Position numbers and translations under genes: made by a program
NCBI RefSeq assembly: GCF_001039355.2
Contig: NW_019775714.1
Span: forward strand, 178,708 to 242,707
Direction of reading: 5' to 3'
Source: Lingula anatina
Lineage: Eukaryota; Brachiopoda; Lingulata; Lingulida; Lingulidae
Length of the DNA stretch: 64,000 nucleotides
Shown here: positions 40,812-50,827 of the stretch, in pieces
Position numbering within the stretch: position 1 is the stretch's first letter
Layout: the number at the start of each line of letters is the position of its first letter
The notes under the pieces: generated by a model
Told to the model about the DNA's origin: nothing
Seen by the model: the letters and a program-made list of their open reading frames with translations, nothing else
The model's database searches: none

Positions 40812-41862
40812 TTTTTAAATAAATAGATGCTTTTATTCATCTTAGTCATTGTTAAAAATCACATCTTCATGTCCAACATCATTTAAATATCACATAAATC
40901 ATGGTAGCTATAGTCATCACTGCAGTCATCACTGAACTCTGGCAGGAAGTGTTCAGAGACTTTGCAGTCAATTGTACATACAAACATCAATGTTAAAAGC
41001 CTGACCGCTGCATAAAATATTTGAAAAAAATAATTAAAATAATAAATAAAGATGTAATTCTGCTCATATTCCTTAATTCAATAACATACCTAAATATAGG
41101 ATTTTACAATTAATCAATTGAATACTGAATCAAAATAACCACAACCAGCACTTTATAGCAATAATGGTTGGTATCTACACTAAATCTCTAAAACAAACAT
41201 TTCAAAGTGAAATTTCTGTCAAGAAAAAGTAGGGCAACAAATAAGTACAACTGAGTGAAGACTGTTTGCAAACTGTGAAATTACTAAATTTTATATAAAT
41301 AATTTTACAAAAACATTTTAATCGCAAAAGGTTTCTTTCTGGTATATGGAAATATTTCAAGCATTAAATGCTTAATCAACACCTTAATCAAGAGATGCAC
41401 ATAACATGTAAAAGTGTATTTGAGATCAAATTAACAGCTGTTTAAATAAATCACTAAAACTAAGGTTGTTTCTTGGATATACTAACCCACATTAACTAGA
41501 ATATTACTTGACTGAATCCACCCATTTCTTTACTCATCCATAAAGATATCCCCTATTATATATACCTTTAACAGAAATAACATCACTTACTTAATAAGTA
41601 TCTAGGAGACCTCACCCATTATACAATCATTAAAGACTTATTTAACAGTATTGTCTTGCTACTGTAACATATTCTTAAAAACAAATTTTATAAAAATTTA
41701 CTATATCCAATAAAGACAGTTGAAACTTTACTGAAGTCACTTAAGGTAAATTTGTCCAAGTAAAAGATGTTCTAAATTAAGGCAACAATTATCCCACTAT
41801 TGTCGAAGCAGGACCAGGCACCAATGAGCATTTTTTCTTCAGGTGTGGAGATGGCAAGCAGG
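40812..41862 (-). other. PGGHG: 3' UTR of PGGHG
   Basis: The stop codon is at 41863-41865. About 1 kb of AT-rich non-coding sequence follows on the minus strand. A minus-strand AATAAA occupies 40832-40837, placing the likely cleavage site near 40812. No other minus-strand exon follows. Confidence 0.6.
40832..40837 (-). terminator. Polyadenylation signal of PGGHG
   Basis: AATAAA on the minus strand (TTTATT on +) is the candidate signal about 1 kb after the stop codon. It is chosen by position and not proven. Confidence 0.5.
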
Positions 41863-42222
41863 CTAACTGGTGGCTACCACTGCCACCTTCTGTGGGGAAA
41901 TCTTCACAGGTGAGTTCAGCTTTAACGGATACGACACCTGCTTTTCGTATGTTTTTAAAGTCAGTGGAGGTGAGTTAGTTTCTTGGTGGGTTAGCGTCAC
42001 TGCCATCTGTTTCTCGTTGATGGTCAGGTCCAGCGAAGAGCCGAGGTAATCCATCCCAGTGATGTTCATAGATTTGGAGTTCAGGGGAAGAACAGGGTCA
42101 AGGTCAAGTCGATCTTCTTTGAGACGGACTCCCCCGTATCCAAACAGTACGCACTGTAGCATGTCTCCCATTCCTGTGATGAAGTTTACAGCACCCGAAC
42201 CATCACTGTTCTCTGTCCACAG
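41863..42222 (-). CDS. PGGHG: PGGHG exon 11: third catalytic acid and C-terminal domain
   Basis: It starts LWTENSDGSGAVNFITG, where the Glu of WTE matches human Glu574, then GDMLQCVLFGYGGVRL and a C-terminal beta domain ending KVAVVATS and TAG. Confidence 0.94.
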   Translation of the reverse strand: MWTENSDGSGAVNFITGMGDMLQCVLFGYGGVRLKEDRLDLDPVLPLNSKSMNITGMDYLGSSLDLTINEKQMAVTLTHQETNSPPLTLKTYEKQVSYPLKLNSPVKISPQKVAVVATS

Positions 42223-45200
42223 CTGGAGAGATGAGAAAAGAATGAATTTCAGTCAAAAGCACCTTTTAAGCTAATGATTCTAACTTTTTAATTCGACTCA
42301 AAAGAGTCTTTCAAGCTTAAAATTTTGATTTTTTGATAGGTGTTTTACAGCATAAAGTTTTTTCTACATATCAAGCTTTAAGGCTCTAAATAAATAATAT
42401 TATTATGATAATCATCATTAGCATTATTTGGGTCTCATTTAATCTTTTTAAAAGATCAAATAAATAAGCGTATATAACCAGCAAATAAAATGTTTGCTCT
42501 CAGAAAAGTGTTTTCATCGTCTATCATTATCTGTGACTATATGAAAAATATCTTACTGGACTTGCTTAATTCAATTTTAATCAATTTGTGGTTAGATCTT
42601 TATGGAAAAAGAACAATATAAACAAAATCTCCTACCAATTATATCAAACATTTAAAGTGTACCCTGAACTTTTCAAAAAACATACCATGTACTTTGGAAC
42701 GTTGACAAATCATCAATTGCTTTTTTCCAACAAGACTTCTATGATCTTATTCACCAATACTGGTCAGAACAAAAAAGGCAATAAATACAGCGCACTGGTT
42801 TTTAATTAAAACCCTTACCTGGAATGGCTGTACTATATTCGCAAACTTTTTCTTCAGGAATCTATTTGCCTTAGAAACAGCTTTCAATTCCAGCCAGTTG
42901 ATAGCAAACTGCCCCCAGGTCATTGTGGGACCTTTGATATCCGTCAACTGAAATACACAGGGAGGAAATAAACATGAAGTGGATATGGATAAATGCACAT
43001 ATAAATCATATACCTCATCATATATATAAGCACATAGTGTAACTACGCCCTTCAAGAGAGTTCAGCAACAGGTAAAAAGTCATGACCTGAAGCCTCCACA
43101 ACTCTTTTTATCCACCTCCACAAGACCTGAGCCAACTCAGACCAGAGTTCTCATACATGGCATTTAATTTACCCTTATCTTATGTTAAACAAATATCAAT
43201 AACATATAACAATGTATCAATTACAATACATTTCAGTTTTCTGGCATAATTAATATAATTTATATTATAAGTACATTCTACAAATGGAACATGCTCTACA
43301 TAGCCTACATCTAATACAATGATCTCCTATAACAATCCATGTTTCCTTACCTTTTCATAAAACGCCAAATCATTTCTCCTGGTACTTGTAGACATGTTCA
43401 TCATCAGAGGATAACCCAGCAAGATCACATCTGCTTGCTTCACTTGAGTACCTGTATTCAAAAACCAATAAAATTGTTTTTAGTGTTTTAAAAGATAAAG
43501 TTGGTATATAACAACCCAGTCACATCCTGAAAAAATCTGCAATTTCTTATCTAAGACATATTCTCCAAAATAAATGACTGCCAGCCACAGATTCTTAACA
43601 TTGGATTTAGAATAATAAAGCAAATTAGGAGTCAATTCCTAATAACTCTACTATTTCAACTGACTGCTTTGTTGACTAAAATTAAACCAGCTAGTGAGCT
43701 TTACATATTCTGTAGGAAATGCAATACTCACGCAATGTAAACCTATTATATTCACTCAATGTATACCTATTGTAAACCCATCATACCCATTGTAAACCCA
43801 TTATACTCAACAAATGTAAACCTATCATACTCACCCATTGTAAACCCATTATACTCACCCAATGTAAACCTATCATACTCACCCATTGTAAACCCATCAT
43901 ACTCTATGTAAACCCATCATACTCACCCAATGTAAACCCATCATACTCTATGTAAACCTATCATACTCACCCAATGTAAACCCATCATACTCCGGGTGGT
44001 AATCCAATTTCTTGTCATAGGGTATATACATGTTGTCTGCCATCTTCTGATATTTGGGGTCCACCTTAACCCCGGTCAGTTTCCCAGCATAGGCTGGCAG
44101 TAATAGGCTGATCTTGGCTACATAGTTAGTGTACACTGAGTTGTTCACATTGAAGTGGTATTCATCAGGGCCATCCACACCTAGAACACAGGCAGAGGCA
44201 TAGATAGTGCACATTCAGAACTTACAGATCCACGGATCAAATATGGTCAACCAACTTGACTGCTTGTTGCGTAATCCCCGGCAAGTTTTTAGTGGGTCAC
44301 CATATTTAATCCACAGATCTCTNGGAGGCTGATCTTGGCTACATAGTTGGTGTATACAGAGTTGTTCACATTGAAGTGATATTCATCAGGGCCATCCACA
44401 CCTAGAACACAGGCAGAGGCAAAGAAAGAGCACATTCAGAACTAAAAGATTTAGTGGGTCACCATATTTGATCCACGGATCTCTTAGTACACTGTTCTGA
44501 ATCTGCTCCAAGTCACACTGAGGCATGTGATCCATGACAGTGCAGTGTAAAATCAAGTTAACATTTATATATAGATTACTAGACTAAATATTTAATTGGT
44601 CAGGTATGGCAAGGAGCACCTGTTGCTCTATGTGGGACTGTGTACAGGACAAGCACCTGACCACTTATAATAACTGACTGTCTCAGAGTTTGTGTCTGCG
44701 AAAGCTATTTTACAACTAGAACAATTTTCATCTTTTCTTCTAAGAAAAGAAAAGTAAGTCTCAGCTTTATACACAAGTTTGGGTGCAGTAAAAATAATCT
44801 ATATATTAATATTTCTCATGACACTTAATGTTTAAAAAAACTCAAAGTTCTAAGCATGAGAAGAGATCATGAATAAGCATTTTCTTGTAGAAATAAATAT
44901 CAAAATCAAAATTTCAACCCACTGTGTATTTCCAGTTTTCCTCCCTTTCCAACAACGGACCGTGACTCCCAGAAATCAGCAATACCGAGTACCATATCAA
45001 AGCCTTTCTCATTCTTCAGGAAATCAGCATCCCAAGTGGAGTACAGATATTGGCGGACAGCAAGAGAAATGTCTCCGTTAATGTGGATCTCGTATGTGGC
45101 TGTGTCATTGCTGGGGCTGGTCTCTGCACCTACAGGAATAATGTTCACAATGAAATTCATTCTTCCACACCATAACAGCAGCAGTCCCGTGCTCCATAAT

Positions 45201-48200
45201 TCTTAATGCATGCCATGTGTTCATCATAATATTGAGAATAAGAAGCAAAAAACTTGACATCCAAATGCTTGGTTTGCAAGCTAGTAGTGCAACCATTATA
45301 AATATTTTCAATACAGTAACAAAAAAAGAACTAATTTTATCTAAACTAATAAAATTCTGTCACTTGTAATCATAAATTGGGTCTTTGGGTGCCTGTTGAT
45401 AAAAGAACAAGACATTTCCTCTGTCACTGCACTCACCTGTGAAGGCACTCTCCCACGGATACTTGGCTCCTTTCAGATGTTTCTGTATGGCGTTGTGCCT
45501 GGCTGCGTCTAGAGTCCTAGTCCTGGTCTTTAACATGATCTTAGCCAGGTCAGAGAAGAACATCTGTATAGGAGGGTACATCCAGGTCTCCTGGTCCCAG
45601 AACACATGGCCTTCATAGTCCTGGTGATGAGATGGGAAAGACAGGGTTTGTTTCAGTAATATTTACCATATTCTGTTGACTATAATCTGAACAGATGACG
45701 AGGCCCTGATGAAAAGGAACTACACAGTGTAGAATATAATAATAATAATAAACATGAGGGTTGAATTTGTTCCAGGCAAACCTGTTAATATGTATGAAAT
45801 CATGGTGTAATCACAACCAAATTTTAAACCACACCATTACTAAAACTGGCCATCAATGATGAAATTCCATAATCAGCATCAACTATGATAAACTTTGGCC
45901 ACACACTGCCCATTATACTAAGATAACTTGAACAAAATAATCTGATGACAATAAAAAATCAGAATATATATCTTAATGACCAAATAATTCTAGGTACATA
46001 ATCTTTTCTTGTGTCAGGGGATCCTGATTTATTTATATTATTTTCAAAAGATCATCCTATTAACACAAACCTAGTATCAACATGCATGAAAAGTAAGAAT
46101 GAATTCCCAAAGTTTTGTTTACCAGATCCACGAACAAATCATCATATCCAGGCCCGTAGCCAGGGGGGGTTCGGGGGGTTCGAAAGAACCGCCCCTTTTG
46201 CTGGGAAAAGGTCCACTCTGATTACAATTTGGTCAAGGTACATCAAGTTTTTATGGGAAAAGGTCCACTTTTTCAGAAAAAGAACCCCCCTTTTGAAATT
46301 GCTGGCTACGGGCCTGATATCTGATAACTCTTATCTGAAAGTTATCAAACCTCAATGATCCCTTGTTGAGTACTGACAATATCTAATATTCTGTTATTAT
46401 AAAAATGAAAGGAAATACGGTCTATAAAACCTGAAGCAAACTGAAACTTGACTGATGTTAAAACCTTAATAATTTTTAAATCACTGATTAACAAGAAAAC
46501 AGCCTCAAATGCTGAGATCACATAAATAAGATAGCATCATTCATGTCTAACCAAGATTTGTATCTCATCTGTGTTACAGGGTAGATATTCTGGAGTACCA
46601 TCATACAGGTTTGAACAGGTGCAAAGTGTTTTAATTTAATCCATTTGTAGTAAGTCCCCTATTCTGAATGGGGCCTTTGAGGGCCTATCACCTTTCACAA
46701 CTGACTTTCTGCCATTTCAAGAATAAGCTATAACAAAATCATACTTCAAAATATCTTACCTTCTTATACGCGCCGTGTGCCAGATCTCCTGGACTCAGTC
46801 CTATAAAAGGCCAGTTAGTGTCTTCCTTCAGAGGCAAGGAGCTGAGGATGTAGTACAGGCAGCCATAGACAGACCTGGCCAGACCTTTGTTGTCTGAGAC
46901 ATCTATCCTTCCTTTCTTCCACACCTCATTCCACGCTGTCACATGGTTGCTGTACAGCTGGTTTTTCTTGGCCAGAGCCATACCTGGTGACATGGCAGAG
47001 AATTCATGTTATTTTTGGAGGAATTGAGATCAATTGTATGATTTATTGGGTGAATTTGATGATATGGAGCCCTACTTTGATGTGTACATATCAAATTTAT
47101 ATAACCTTGTTATGAAAACCATTTTCCTCAAAAATTCTACATAAATGTTGAAAACTAAACTGGATAAACTTTAAATTTTGCAAACATCAAACCAGGGCAC
47201 TTTTTCATACTAAATTTCTTTCAGAATAACAATTTACACTCACCCAGCTGAAACCCATCTTCTGCATCTTTCTTGCTGTAGCTGGCAGAAGTGATGGACA
47301 CCCACTTCATCTTCTTGACCATAGGGGGCACCACCAGTTCACGGGGAACCTCTGTGTAGAACACATGGGACTCAGTGGGTGTCAAAGCGGGGAGCTCCGT
47401 CTCCTTAATCTGGCCATAGATGTATCTGGTGGGGAGAGGGAGAAGCTTTTGATAGGCATAAAAGTTTAATTAACTGCCAATTTACTAGAGAAATTCAGTC
47501 TAGGCAAAATCATTTTATATTGTATTTAAAAGATGAAATTGAGAGATTCAGGTGCCAGCTTCTTAATTTTCAAATCATCCTGTGTGTGTGTGATTAACAG
47601 ACTCTGACATTCACAAATGGTGATTGACTATATGGAGATTCTGTGGTTCTGTAAAATTTTAAGATGTGATGTCGATTCCTACTCTGTCTAGTCACATGGA
47701 TGGTGTCAGGTCTATTTCCAGAATAAATAAATTCTGATGTGAACTTGGTTTAACACTTACTTCACACCAGCTAATCCAGAATCCCCATCTTTATAGCTAA
47801 TATCAGTGCTGCTGGCCCCAGAGTTTAGATTAAGGGAGATTTTGTTTGGCCCTGTGGTGCCATCTCTCTGGACCTCCACCTCTACCACCAGTAGCTGGGG
47901 GACAGCCCTGTGAGCGTACAGCTTCTGGGTGATGTTATAGCCCTGGCCTCGGATTGTTTGGGTGAAAACACCTGGAATTCAGTTCAACTGATCAGTAACA
48001 CATCCTGCTGAGGGTTATATCATATGAGAAACTTACATGTGAGTTTATTCAAAAATATTTATTTCAGCATTTAAATAATCTGTTTTAATCAATTAATAAT
48101 CTGTTTAACTTTTACCATTTAAAATTAGCATTTTTTGTGTAAATATCATTTAAGAGGAAAATTAACTGAACATCTGCCTTTTATTATGCCAAATTGTAGC

Positions 48201-50827
48201 ACATAAATAAAATAGTTAATGAAGCAAAAGTAAGTTTTTTTTCTTTCAAAATATCTTCAAATACCTTCTGCCACATTCAGTGCATATAACCTGACCAGGG
48301 GACCCTGTGATGGCTCCACAGCAGTGATGTTAACTGAACACGAGGAGGGAATCCTTGCTCTGTGACTTGACGTCAGGCGGCCATTGTATAACCCATTCAT
48401 GTAGATGGCGTCACTGTACACCACTGTCCCTACGTGACCATTGGCAATGGTGGGAAGGTAACGTGAGTTTATAGGCATTCTGAAAATAATATGGTTTATA
48501 TCAATTTTTGATGAATTTTTGGTCATGCAATAAATATATGTATTAATAAAAGTATATTTTCATAAGCTCAGTACTAGTACATGTACTATATTTTCATACT
48601 TAAAGTAAGTAACACAATAAATGCATAAAATTCACTATCATAACCAGCATTTTATTATCCCAATATGATTAACACACTTACTCTTTCTGTGTAGCTGTAA
48701 ATATGTAGTTTTCAACTGGAACCCAATTAGGAATAGAGCTTGGGACAGCTGGCAGGTCTGGTAGTGGATACTGACTATCTGCTATGATAAGTACTTGTTC
48801 AGCATTTGTGGCTGATTTTGGTGCTCCTCCCAGGCCGCCAGTCTGAGGCATCTGCTGTCCAAACTGCTGGCTAAATTTCTGTCTTCTTTGTCCTTGCGAC
48901 ACTTCTAGTTGCTGCTGCTGACTTGCTGCTTTCTGAGCTGGCTGGTGAACGAACTGCTGTCCTTCTTGAAGTTGCACATTTGGTTGTTGTCCTGGTTGGT
49001 TCACTAGCTGTTGTCCTTCTTGAAGTTGTACATTTGGTTGTTGTCCTGGTTGGTTCACCAGCTGTTGATCTTGAAGTTGTACATTTGGTTGTTGTCCTGG
49101 TTGGTTCACTAGCTGTTGTCCTTCTTGAAGTTGCGCATTTGGTTGTTGTCCTGGTTGGTTCACTAGCCGTTGTCCTTCTTGAAGTTGTACATTTGGTTGT
49201 TGTCCTGGTTGGTTCACTAGCCGTTGTCCTTNGTTGTACATTTGGTTGTTGTCCTGGTTGGTTCACTAGCTGTTGTCCTTGAAGTTGCACATTTGGTTGT
49301 TGTCCTGGTTGGTTTACTAGCTGTTGTCCTTCTTGCCCTTGGACATTTGGTTGTTGTCCTGGTTTGTTCACTAGCTGTTGTCCTTCTTGCCCTTGGACAT
49401 TTGGTTGTTGTCCTGGCTGGTTCACTAGCTGTTGTCCTTCTTGCCCTTGGACATTTGGTTCTTGTCCTGGTTGTTTTACTAGCTGTAGTCCTTCTTGCCC
49501 TTGGACATTTGGTTGTTGTCCCGGTTGGTTCACTAGCTGTTGTCCAGCTTGAAGTTGTACATTTGATTGTTGTCCTAGTTGGTTCACTGACTTTTGTACT
49601 GGCTCTTGTTGTATGTTTGGTTGCTGCATATATGCCTGTCTTGTCCCATTTTCTGCCTGATTTTGTCCTTTCATTGCTGCTTGCTGATCACTGGCCTGAT
49701 TTCTAATGTTCTGCTGTACTGACCCCAGGAATTGTGAATTAGATGGCAACTGATGACTACCCAGCTGTGGCACTGGATGTTGCTGGAAGCCTGACTGTTG
49801 TTGTCTCCCCTGTAAGACCAATTTTTGCTGCTGTGAGTCTGACTTTTGTGTTTCAGAAAGATGTTGCTGTATTTGTCCATTGTGTGGTGCATCTGATTCG
49901 TGATGCTGAATAACTGAGTTTTCATCTGTTTTATCTTTTGGTGAGGTGTCATTTTTTATAGAGGTGTCATTTTTTATAGTTGCATTGAGAATGATATTCT
50001 TATTCATACTATCTGGCTTAAGAATACTCATATTTAAATGTGTGTGGTTAGCTGCAGTGATATCAGGCTGTCCTTCAAAGGGATTCCGTTGCTGCATAGT
50101 GGCCTTAGTAGTTTGGCTATGGCTTCCAAAATTGTTTGGTTGCATCTGTTTTTCCACTGGCTGCTGCTGCAAGTCTTGGTGTGGTGCATATTGAAGAGAA
50201 GGCAGTCCACCTTTGTATTGTATACCCTTAGGAAGTAATGACTCATGGGTCGTTAGTAACAGTTTGCTACTGGGCTTCTGTACATGTCCTTTTCCTTCCA
50301 ACTGTTCCATCTGCACATGTTCCATCTCATTTTCGTGTTTACTTATCTCATCAGCTATTTCTTCTTCCTTCTTCTGATACTTCAGGTCAGCCTTCTCCTT
50401 CACAACTCCATTTCTTGATTCTCTTTCATCCTCTACCTCATCAGTTCTTTGAAGAACATCAAAACCTCTACCATTTAAATTCAGAGCACCTTTTTTTCCA
50501 CTGGAATAGTTCTCTTTCTTACTGTCCCTTCCTCCCTCTTTTTCTACCATCTGTCCTTTTTTACTCTGTTCTTTTCCTTTCCCAGTTTCAGATGCTATTA
50601 CATCAGCATGGTTATGGAGAGGACCACCGTGAAGGTCTAGTCCATGAAGGTGGTGACTTTTAATTTTTTCATCCCAGCTTTTCTCAACATGTGGCTTGTG
50701 TGTTGCATTGAAATCATCTGATGCTGTAAACACAGTGACATATAAGAAATATGCCAGAACTGTAGGTATTACAAGCAGCAGGATTCTCAGTCTTCGCTTG
50801 TTTATCATGTAGACCAACATGGCTGTG
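41863..50827 (-). CDS. PGGHG: Collagen glucosylgalactosyl-hydroxylysine glucosidase (GH65), membrane-anchored with long repeat stalk
   Basis: Eleven coding exons on the minus strand: 50820-48682, 48479-48265, 47971-47761, 47425-47244, 46983-46760, 45620-45437, 45129-44923, 44180-43971, 43451-43351, 42947-42819, 42222-41863. All junctions are GT/AG and all phases agree. Exons 2-11 plus the end of exon 1 match the vertebrate PGGHG (ATHL1) order throughout. The human enzyme removes the glucose from the Glc-Gal disaccharide on collagen hydroxylysine. Its catalytic acids Asp301, Glu430 and Glu574 correspond here to FWDQE (45594-45596), GPDEYH (44161-44163) and LWTEN (42211-42213). The total is about 1387 residues, against about 737 in human. 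The excess is an N-terminal anchor and stalk. An n at 49232 breaks the frame inside the repeat array, but both sides read in frame. Family assignment is firm; cell location is inferred. Confidence 0.93.
42819..42947 (-). CDS. PGGHG: PGGHG exon 10
   Basis: It reads GPTMTWGQFAINWLELK and FANIVQPFQ, matching the G-P-x-M-T-W and F-A-N-x-x-x-P-F segments. It is a clean phase 0 exon of 43 codons. Confidence 0.93.
43351..43451 (-). CDS. PGGHG: PGGHG exon 9
   Basis: It reads QVKQADVILLGYPLMM, matching the V-K-Q-A-D-V-x-L-L-G-Y-P motif. It ends in phase 0 at gtaagg. Confidence 0.93.
43735..43990 (-). repeat. Minisatellite that spans the exon 8 splice donor
   Basis: About 10 imperfect units of roughly 24 bases (TGATGGGTTTACATTGG core plus GTGAGTA) begin inside exon 8 and run down the intron. 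Several units keep an intact GGTGAGTAT donor; others have lost it by deletion or substitution. Confidence 0.85.
43971..44180 (-). CDS. PGGHG: PGGHG exon 8: carries the second catalytic acid
   Basis: It reads GPDEYHFNVNNSVYTN, where the Glu matches human Glu430, then PYDKKLDYHPEYDGFTL. Its last bases and donor (TTG G|gtgagt) are the first unit of a ~24-bp tandem array that continues into the intron. Using the next downstream donor would add an in-frame TAG, so this first donor is the productive one. Confidence 0.93.
44104..44322. repeat. Direct duplication around PGGHG exon 8, copy A
   Basis: The 5' part of exon 8 and its upstream intron recur at 44324-44492 with scattered differences. Copy A ends at the n at 44323 in a word (GATCTCT) that copy B also contains and reads through. 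Confidence 0.85.
44324..44492 (-). pseudogene. PGGHG: Partial second copy of PGGHG exon 8, probably an assembly duplicate
   Basis: Bases 44324-44404 repeat the first ~80 bases of exon 8, including the acceptor and GPDEYHFNVNN. They stop at the n with no donor, so this piece cannot be a complete exon. The flanking intron is also repeated. It is best read as the end of an allelic contig. Confidence 0.8.
44923..45129 (-). CDS. PGGHG: PGGHG exon 7
   Basis: It contains YEIHINGDISLAVRQYL, matching the E-V-H-V-N-G motif of the family, and IADFWESRS. The donor must be A|gtgggt. Only this site keeps the frame with exon 8 (giving HS-VDGPDEYH). Confidence 0.92.
45437..45620 (-). CDS. PGGHG: PGGHG exon 6: carries the first catalytic Asp
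   Basis: It reads GHVFWDQETWMYPPI, the most conserved motif of the family. The Asp of FWDQ corresponds to human Asp301. KTRTRTLDAARHNA and GAKYPWESAFTG follow, matching the R-x-R-T-L-D and G-A-x-x-x-W-E-S segments. Confidence 0.95.
46149..46316. mobile_element. 168-bp MITE in PGGHG intron 5
   Basis: It has perfect 15-bp terminal inverted repeats (CAGGCCCGTAGCCAG and its complement). It is flanked by the 5-bp direct repeat ATATC at 46144-46148 and 46317-46321. It is non-coding, and a second, more decayed copy lies at 31152-31318. The perfect ends and target duplication suggest a fairly recent insertion. The superfamily is not assigned. Confidence 0.9.
46760..46983 (-). CDS. PGGHG: PGGHG exon 5: start of (alpha/alpha)6 barrel
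   Basis: It contains HVTAWNEVWKKGRIDV and RSVYGCLYYILSSLP, matching the W-x-x-L-W and R-x-x-L-Y-Y-L-L-S sequence at the start of the GH65 barrel, then FIGLSPGDLAHG, which matches the substrate-side loop. It ends in phase 0. Confidence 0.92.
47244..47425 (-). CDS. PGGHG: PGGHG exon 4
   Basis: It continues the N-terminal domain (TPTESHVFYTEVPRELVVP, then MKWVSITSASYSKKD). The border sequences are ctccccaccag and gtgagtg. The frame enters with AA|A and leaves with G|. Confidence 0.9.
47761..47971 (-). CDS. PGGHG: PGGHG exon 3: N-terminal beta-sandwich domain
   Basis: It continues in phase from exon 2 and includes QKLYAHRAVPQLLVVEVEV, which aligns with the Y-A-H-R-x-x-P-x-x-L-x-x-x-V segment of the family. 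It is bounded by ccag and gtaagtg. Confidence 0.9.
48265..48479 (-). CDS. PGGHG: PGGHG exon 2: start of GH65 N-terminal domain
   Basis: It joins in mid-codon (GA|A) and reads MPINSRYLPTIANGHVGT, then NGLYNG and SSHRARIPS. This matches the conserved start of PGGHG proteins (T-N-x-x-x-G-T-x-V, G-V-Y-N-G, T-H-R-A-x-L-P-S). The donor is G|gtattt. Confidence 0.9.
48682..50827 (-). CDS. PGGHG: PGGHG exon 1: signal anchor, charged and Gln-rich stalk, 18-residue repeats
   Basis: The exon starts after a strong acceptor (tttctttttccag), and the ATG follows 7 nt later at 50818-50820, so an upstream 5' UTR exon is expected. The protein starts with a short basic segment (KRRLR), then a hydrophobic stretch at about residues 10-31 (LLLVIPTVLAYFLYVTVF), which is a type II signal-anchor layout. 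Residues ~35-185 are rich in Lys, Glu and His. From ~190 to ~430 the chain is Gln/Asn/His-rich with several N-x-S/T sequons (NAT, NHT, NMS, NDT, NGT). About 13 repeats follow, then a linker (PDLPAVPSSIPNWVPVENY) leading into the catalytic part. It ends in GA|gtaagt. The n at 49232 replaces a short number of bases, probably 3 or 6. Confidence 0.88.
48945..49610 (-). repeat. Coding minisatellite: about 13 units of an 18-residue repeat
   Basis: The unit is 54 bases and encodes EGQQLVNQPGQQPNVQLQ with small variants: LQ or GQ endings, E missing in some units, R for Q, K for N. Units at the upstream end (SVNQLGQQSNV) and downstream end (QFVHQPAQKAAS) are more degraded, as expected for an array that grows from its middle. 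The array is broken by the n at 49232. The antisense Val/Leu-rich frames here are shadows of it. Confidence 0.95.
49232..49232. other. Single n inside the PGGHG repeat array
   Basis: The flanking repeats show that the n replaces either GAA or CTTGAA on the + strand. The frame differs by one base across it, so as written the ORF is broken. Restoring a multiple of three would keep it open. The array may have been collapsed or expanded here. Confidence 0.85.

Noticed and set aside
46011-46358. 115-residue open frame in PGGHG intron 5
   Set aside because: It runs through the 168-bp MITE and intronic sequence, with no coding features.
48945-49610. Regularly repeated array that might suggest CRISPR
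   Set aside because: Units are contiguous with no unique spacers, encode a protein repeat in frame, and lie in an exon of an animal gene.
48923-49706. Plus-strand Val/Leu-rich open frames over the repeat array
   Set aside because: They are antisense translations of the 54-bp PGGHG repeat. The minus frame joins correctly by splicing to the GH65 exons, and the plus frame has no such support.
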